A stretch of 9,866 bases of DNA from positions 1-9,866 of the forward strand of contig JABIPV010000293.1 of the NCBI GenBank assembly GCA_018699075.1, in the 5' to 3' direction. Below, one piece after another: positions 5,918 through 9,866 of the stretch. The notes beneath the pieces are model-generated. The model was not told where the DNA came from, made no database searches, and was given only the letters and a program-made list of their open reading frames with translations. The stretch comes from Kordiimonadaceae bacterium. Lineage in GTDB: Bacteria; Pseudomonadota; Alphaproteobacteria; Sphingomonadales; Emcibacteraceae. Each line of letters opens with the position of its first letter. Positions within the stretch are counted from its first letter, which is position 1. Made by a program: the position numbers and the translations under genes.

Positions 5918-6928
5918 TCAGGGCCGTAAAAAACCGACTATATCATGTATTTGACGAAGAATTGGCTGGGACAGCTCATCTGCTTTATGGACACCATCAC
6001 GCAAAATATCATCAAGATAGGTTTTTTCACTCATCAAGCGACTCATTTCTTCTGTTATAGGCCCAAGCACTTCAACACTTAAATCCGCAAGATCACGCTT
6101 GAAATCGGCAAAGCCTTTTCCCTCATACTCAGCACAAACTTCACCCGCTTTACGGTCGCTAAGGGCCGCAAAAATATTTATCAGGTTCTTAGCTTCTGCC
6201 CGTCCGTCAAGATCATCCATTGTTGCCGGTAGCGGTTCGCTGTCCGTACGTGCTTTTCTGATTTTTTTGGCAATTAAGTCCCGGTCATCGGTTAAATTAA
6301 TCCGGCTATTTTCTGAAGGATCAGATTTTGACATTTTTGCATTACCGTCCCGCAGTGACATAACCCGCGTCGCTTCACCAAAAATAAGCGGCTCCACTTC
6401 CGGGAAGAAATCCACTTTATAATCACTATTGAATTTTTGCGCGATATCACGGGTCAGTTCAAGATGCTGTTTTTGATCCGCGCCAACGGGAACATGGGTT
6501 GCTTGATAAGCGAGGATATCCGCCGCCATTAGATCAGGATACACATAAAGACCAACACTCGCACGTTCACGGTTTTTACCTGCTTTTTCCTTAAATTGGG
6601 TCATGCGGTTAAGCCAACCCATTCGCGCCACGCAATTAAATATCCAGGCAAGTTCAGCATGGGCAGATACCTGACTTTGGTTAAATATAATACTTTTCTT
6701 CGGATCAACACCGCTGGCGATCATACCCGCAGCAACTTCCCGTGTGGCGTTTCTTAGAATATCTGGATCTTGCCAAGTGGTAATTGCGTGTAAATCAACG
6801 ACACAAAAAATGGTCTCGTAGGTATCTTGTAAACCGACCCAGTTTTTAATGGCCCCAAGGTAATTACCTAGTGTTAAATTTCCCGATGGTTGAACGCCGG
6901 AAAAAACACGTTGTTTGAAAACAGTCAT
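5918..6928 (-). CDS. trpS: Tryptophanyl-tRNA synthetase (class Ic)
   Basis: This 336-residue cytoplasmic enzyme activates tryptophan with ATP and charges tRNA-Trp. The class I HIGH-equivalent is P14-SGNLTLGNY (TLGN at 19-22), and the KMSKS loop is K198-MSKS202 in DGNAKMSKSDP. Family blocks FCVVDLHAIT (41-50), NRMTQFKEK (107-115), YPDLMAADIL (130-139) and VGADQKQHLELTRD (148-161) are all intact, and length is typical of bacterial TrpRS. ATG6928 has AAGGA with a 6-base spacer. The gene lies 86 bases downstream of murJ on the same strand. That gap carries a plausible promoter of its own plus a leader hairpin, so trpS and the genes after it may be transcribed independently of glnD-murJ. Confidence 0.98.
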   Translation of the reverse strand: MTVFKQRVFSGVQPSGNLTLGNYLGAIKNWVGLQDTYETIFCVVDLHAITTWQDPDILRNATREVAAGMIASGVDPKKSIIFNQSQVSAHAELAWIFNCVARMGWLNRMTQFKEKAGKNRERASVGLYVYPDLMAADILAYQATHVPVGADQKQHLELTRDIAQKFNSDYKVDFFPEVEPLIFGEATRVMSLRDGNAKMSKSDPSENSRINLTDDRDLIAKKIRKARTDSEPLPATMDDLDGRAEAKNLINIFAALSDRKAGEVCAEYEGKGFADFKRDLADLSVEVLGPITEEMSRLMSEKTYLDDILRDGVHKADELSQPILRQIHDIVGFLRP

Positions 6929-6941
6929 TATATTCCTTTTT

Positions 6942-6960
6942 GGATATTTTGGACATATCC
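6942..6960 (-). promoter_or_regulatory. Leader hairpin just upstream of the trpS ribosome site
   Basis: On the - strand GGATAT and ATATCC form a 6-bp stem with a 7-base loop (GTCCAAA). It ends about five bases before AAGGA of the trpS Shine-Dalgarno. It is too small to be a T-box, and no T-tract follows it, so it is not a terminator. A role in translation or mRNA stability is possible but unproven. Confidence 0.35.
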
Positions 6961-6983
6961 TTAGTTAGTTTCAAATAAGTGCT

Positions 6984-7014
6984 CTTATATGACGATTAAT
7001 CGTTATGGGGTCAA
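6984..7014 (-). promoter_or_regulatory. Candidate trpS promoter with palindromic operator in the spacer
   Basis: On the - strand TTGACC (7014 to 7009, 5 of 6 to the -35 consensus) directly follows the murJ stop codon. TATAAG (6989 to 6984, 5 of 6 to the -10 consensus) comes after a 19-base spacer, slightly longer than ideal. The spacer contains ACGATTAATCGT (6992-7003), a perfect 12-bp palindrome placed where a bound repressor would block RNA polymerase. The predicted leader is about 50 bases. Confidence 0.5.
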
Positions 7015-8559
7015 CTACCTCTTTGAAAATAAGGCCTGAAGTTCGTCTTTTTTTACTGTTTTGGTTATAAATATTGCCAAAATATATGCCCCTATACCAC
7101 TTAGCATTAAAATGAGAAGACCACCAATTTGTGCAAATGTATTTCCATAAATAAGAGGCGCAACTTGATTTTGAACTCCCCAAATAACAGCCCCCATTAT
7201 AATACTACATAGAATATATTTAGAAAGCCGCACCAATAGAGCTTTCTCAATGCTATAATGACCACTCCTTATCAAACCACCTGCAAGCATAAATACATTA
7301 ATCCAAGCAGATATCGCCGTGGCCATTGCCAATCCGACATGGGCAAAATATTGCATTAATATAAGGTTCAAACTGACATTGACAAAAAGCGCGACAATCG
7401 CGAACTTTAACGGTGTTTTGGTATCACCACGGGCGAAATATCCTGGCACAAATACTTTCGCTAAAACATAAGCAGGAAGCCCTGCTGCATAGGCCGCAAG
7501 AGTTAATGACGTTTGCAATGTGGCTTGGGCGCTAAAATTGCTACGCTCGAGCAATACATGAATAAGATCATTCGGCACGATAATGAAGGCGACCATAGCC
7601 GGAATGGTAAAAAATAATCCCATTTCAATGGCCTGGTTTTGACTTTTCACCACCTGTGCTTCATCGCCACTGGCAATACTGCGAGATAAAAACGGCAATA
7701 ATACGGTTCCAAGCGCAACACCGATAACCCCGACGGGAAGTTGGTTAAGTCTATCCGCAAAATAAAGATAAGACATTGATGCGTCTGGAAGGTGCGTGGC
7801 AATGATCATATCCAGCAGTAAATTAAGCTGAATAACCCCCGCACCGAGGGCAGCAGGGCCCATTACCAACAAAAGCTTCTTCACCCTTGGCGTTAAATGG
7901 GGCATTCTAATCCTAATCCGATATCCTGCTTTATTACAGGCACGAAATAAAAACACCAGTTGAATAATTCCCGCTACACTCACAGCAATGGATAAAGTAT
8001 GAGCCGGCGTATCCATCGTATTTGCGCCAAATACAAGTGCCGATATCAAGCAAATATTGAGAATAATTGGTGTCGCTGCCGTTTCAGCAAATTTACCCAG
8101 TGAATTAAGAACCCCCGCAAGCAATGAAACGAGAGAGACAAACATTATAAAAGGGAAAGTATAGCGCGTTAAGGTCACCGCGAGCGCGAACTTCGCTTCA
8201 TCATCCGTAAATCCATTTGCCATTGCATAAATTAGAGCCGGCGTAAAAACTTCCATCAATCCAACAAACAATAATAATGTCATAGCTAAACAGGCAAAAG
8301 CTTCTTCAGCAAATTTAAGTGCTTCTTCCCTACCCTCTTTTTCTACGGTCGCCGAAAAAATTGGTACGAATGATGCACTAAAGGCACCTTCGGCAAATAG
8401 TCGCCTGAAAAAATTTGGTAATTTAAAAGCAACCACAAAACAATCCGTAACAAATCCCGCCCCTAGAACCGCCGCCATCAATATGTCGCGGATAAACCCA
8501 AGCACCCGACTTACCATTGTAAAACTTCCAAAAATAGCTGTGGCTTTTAGCACCGACAT
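7015..8559 (-). CDS. murJ: Lipid II flippase MurJ (MviN family)
   Basis: This 514-residue polytopic inner-membrane protein, expected to have 14 helices, flips lipid-linked peptidoglycan precursor to the periplasm. The N-terminal signature is intact: GSFTMVSRVLGFIRD (11-25), TDCFVVAFKLPNFFRRLFAEGAF (38-60) and SFVPIFS. Arg18, Arg24, Asp39, Asn49, Arg52 and Glu57 sit at the numbers I recall as functionally important in E. coli MurJ. Further family blocks are LLDMIIATHLPDASMSYLYFADRLNQLPVG and LLPFLSRSIASGD. Length is typical. ATG8559 overlaps the glnD stop by one base (TAATG), which indicates translational coupling; an AAGAGAAG stretch inside the end of glnD may serve as ribosome site. It is the second gene of the visible - strand run. 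Confidence 0.97.
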   Translation of the reverse strand: MSVLKATAIFGSFTMVSRVLGFIRDILMAAVLGAGFVTDCFVVAFKLPNFFRRLFAEGAFSASFVPIFSATVEKEGREEALKFAEEAFACLAMTLLLFVGLMEVFTPALIYAMANGFTDDEAKFALAVTLTRYTFPFIMFVSLVSLLAGVLNSLGKFAETAATPIILNICLISALVFGANTMDTPAHTLSIAVSVAGIIQLVFLFRACNKAGYRIRIRMPHLTPRVKKLLLVMGPAALGAGVIQLNLLLDMIIATHLPDASMSYLYFADRLNQLPVGVIGVALGTVLLPFLSRSIASGDEAQVVKSQNQAIEMGLFFTIPAMVAFIIVPNDLIHVLLERSNFSAQATLQTSLTLAAYAAGLPAYVLAKVFVPGYFARGDTKTPLKFAIVALFVNVSLNLILMQYFAHVGLAMATAISAWINVFMLAGGLIRSGHYSIEKALLVRLSKYILCSIIMGAVIWGVQNQVAPLIYGNTFAQIGGLLILMLSGIGAYILAIFITKTVKKDELQALFSKR

Positions 8560-9866
8560 TATTGTTCTTCTCTTAAAGTTTGCATTAATTTGTCTTCTAT
8601 GGTTTTAAGTTTTTCTTCGTTTGTTATTTTATGGCCGAATAAATCGCGAACAAAAAATACCGTAATAGCCCGCTCACCATAGGTGGCGATATGGGCTGAG
8701 CTAATAGAAAGTTTAAGATCAACCAGCACCTGAGATAGGTCAAACAAATAACCTATTCGATCACGCCCATTTAATTCGATCACCGTGCGGCTATTGCTGG
8801 CCTTATTATCAATTAGTACCCTTGGTTCTACTTTAAAAATATCCGTCCGTTTTTTATTTGCACGGCGTCGGTCGAATACTTCTCTTGGTTTAATTTTCCC
8901 AGACAACGTGTCTTTAATATTTTTCTGTAATTTTTCAAGCTTGGCTTTTTCATTGAAAACTTTACCTTCAGCATCCTGAATTCGAAAACTATCCAGCGCC
9001 ATACCGTCTTTTGTGGTAAAAATCCTTGCCCCCTGAATAGACGCACCGCTTAGGGCTATCGCCCCAGTGAGACGGGCAAACAAACCCGGATGATCTTCCG
9101 CATAAATACTCAGTTCTGATATATCCTGAAATTCATCTACATTGATATTGACAGTAAAGTTATCCTCAAATTTATCAGCCATATCTACCATTAAAGCATT
9201 ACGCTCTAAATCTTCCACGGCAACGGCTTGCCAATATGTATTATAAAAACGGTCCGTATAGGTTTTAAATTTCTCATCTGACCATTCGCTTAAAGCGTCT
9301 CTAAGGCCTTCTTTTACGTGTTCAACATGTTGCATGTTATCAAATTTCACCTGCCCCCCAAGCAGATACTCTTCGGCCCTTTTATAAAGTTCGCGCAGTA
9401 ATTGCCCTTTCCAACCATTCCAAACTTTCGGCCCTACCGCCCGAATATCGACTACCGTCAGCACCACAAGCAAACGCAGCATTTCAGGGCTTTGAACCTG
9501 GCCCGCAAAATCAGAAATAGTTTTGGGGTCGCTTAAGTCCCGCTTAAAAGCAGATAAAGTCATCAATAAATGCCAGCGCACAAGCCAGGCAACCGATTCC
9601 GTTTCCGCCGGTGTTAATCCAAAACGAGGGCACAGTTTATGAGCCACTTCTTCACCCAGTATTGAATGATCCCCTTTTCGCCCTTTGGCAATATCATGTA
9701 AAAAAACGGCAAGATATAGAACACGTCTGGAAATAACTTTATGAACGATTTTATTTACAAGTGGATGTTCTTCGGAAAGGGTACCTCTTTCCACTTCAGA
9801 GGTCAGCTCAATCGCCCGTATTGTATGTTCATCAACTGTATAAACATGATACATATCATATTGCAT
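8559..9866 (-). CDS. glnD: Bifunctional PII uridylyltransferase/uridylyl-removing enzyme GlnD, C-terminal part
   Basis: The last 435 residues are visible; the gene continues past the window edge, and the terminal ATG at 9866 is an internal Met, since GlnD proteins are roughly 850-950 residues long. GlnD attaches UMP to PII proteins when nitrogen is limiting and removes it when glutamine is high. The piece begins at MQYDMYHVYTVDEHT, inside the HD hydrolase (uridylyl-removing) domain, with H57-D58 in FLHDIAKGRKGDHS and D140 further on. Two glutamine-sensing ACT domains follow: about 252-298 (SIYAEDHPGLFARLTGAIA) and about 361-412 (VIELNGRDRIGYLFDLSQVL). The nucleotidyltransferase half is outside the window. 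The stop codon TAA is shared by one base with the murJ start. No frameshift is seen. Confidence 0.97.
   Translation of the reverse strand: MQYDMYHVYTVDEHTIRAIELTSEVERGTLSEEHPLVNKIVHKVISRRVLYLAVFLHDIAKGRKGDHSILGEEVAHKLCPRFGLTPAETESVAWLVRWHLLMTLSAFKRDLSDPKTISDFAGQVQSPEMLRLLVVLTVVDIRAVGPKVWNGWKGQLLRELYKRAEEYLLGGQVKFDNMQHVEHVKEGLRDALSEWSDEKFKTYTDRFYNTYWQAVAVEDLERNALMVDMADKFEDNFTVNINVDEFQDISELSIYAEDHPGLFARLTGAIALSGASIQGARIFTTKDGMALDSFRIQDAEGKVFNEKAKLEKLQKNIKDTLSGKIKPREVFDRRRANKKRTDIFKVEPRVLIDNKASNSRTVIELNGRDRIGYLFDLSQVLVDLKLSISSAHIATYGERAITVFFVRDLFGHKITNEEKLKTIEDKLMQTLREEQ

Noticed and set aside
6099..6422. 107-residue + strand open frame opposite trpS
   Set aside because: It is Ser/Arg-rich as expected for an antisense shadow, and trpS is certain here.
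8559..9866. A complete 435-residue protein starting at ATG9866
   Set aside because: The sequence begins inside the GlnD HD domain, so this Met is internal and the gene extends beyond the window.

Overview
This is chromosomal DNA from a Gram-negative bacterium, most likely a low-GC alphaproteobacterium. The sequence is AT-rich by eye. The order glnD - murJ - trpS ... usp - nifU is, from general knowledge, a common alphaproteobacterial neighbourhood. The C-terminal GlnD sequence, the short GPGPL-type universal stress protein and the NFU1-like NifU protein all fit that group. I cannot place it more precisely from sequence alone.

Layout from left to right. Positions 1-789 (+) are the 3' part of a PgaB-like polysaccharide deacetylase gene. 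It converges on nifU (819-1373, -), with a shared hairpin at 790-820. Upstream of nifU on the same strand lies a universal stress protein gene (1469-1942, -). A divergent promoter region (1943-2127) separates it from a + strand membrane di-iron hydroxylase gene of the sterol desaturase superfamily (2128-3123). That gene converges on a Sel1-repeat protein gene (3163-4134, -). Sel1 is the last of a run of - strand genes which, in transcription order, are glnD (8559-9866, cut by the window edge), murJ (7015-8559), trpS (5918-6928), a DUF4136-type lipoprotein gene (5165-5857), a DUF2333 inner-membrane protein gene (4171-5127) and Sel1.

The genes fall into three functional groups. The housekeeping backbone covers nitrogen sensing (GlnD), peptidoglycan precursor flipping (MurJ), tryptophan charging (TrpRS), Fe-S cluster delivery (Nfu) and stress response (Usp). 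Between trpS and usp sits a block of four genes whose products are mostly envelope or lipid related: a lipoprotein, a single-pass membrane protein, a Sel1 scaffold protein and a membrane hydroxylase. The deacetylase at the left edge is probably an extracytoplasmic or surface-polysaccharide enzyme.

I see no tRNA, rRNA, CRISPR array, insertion sequence, integrase or attachment site, and no gene-free stretch longer than 300 bases. The most notable non-coding signal is a perfect 12-bp palindrome lying between plausible -35 and -10 elements upstream of trpS. The most notable gene-level signals are the uncharacterised lipoprotein/DUF2333/Sel1 group and a Sel1 gene whose last repeat appears to continue in another frame. 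No clear new system is evident; most of the window is ordinary core genome.
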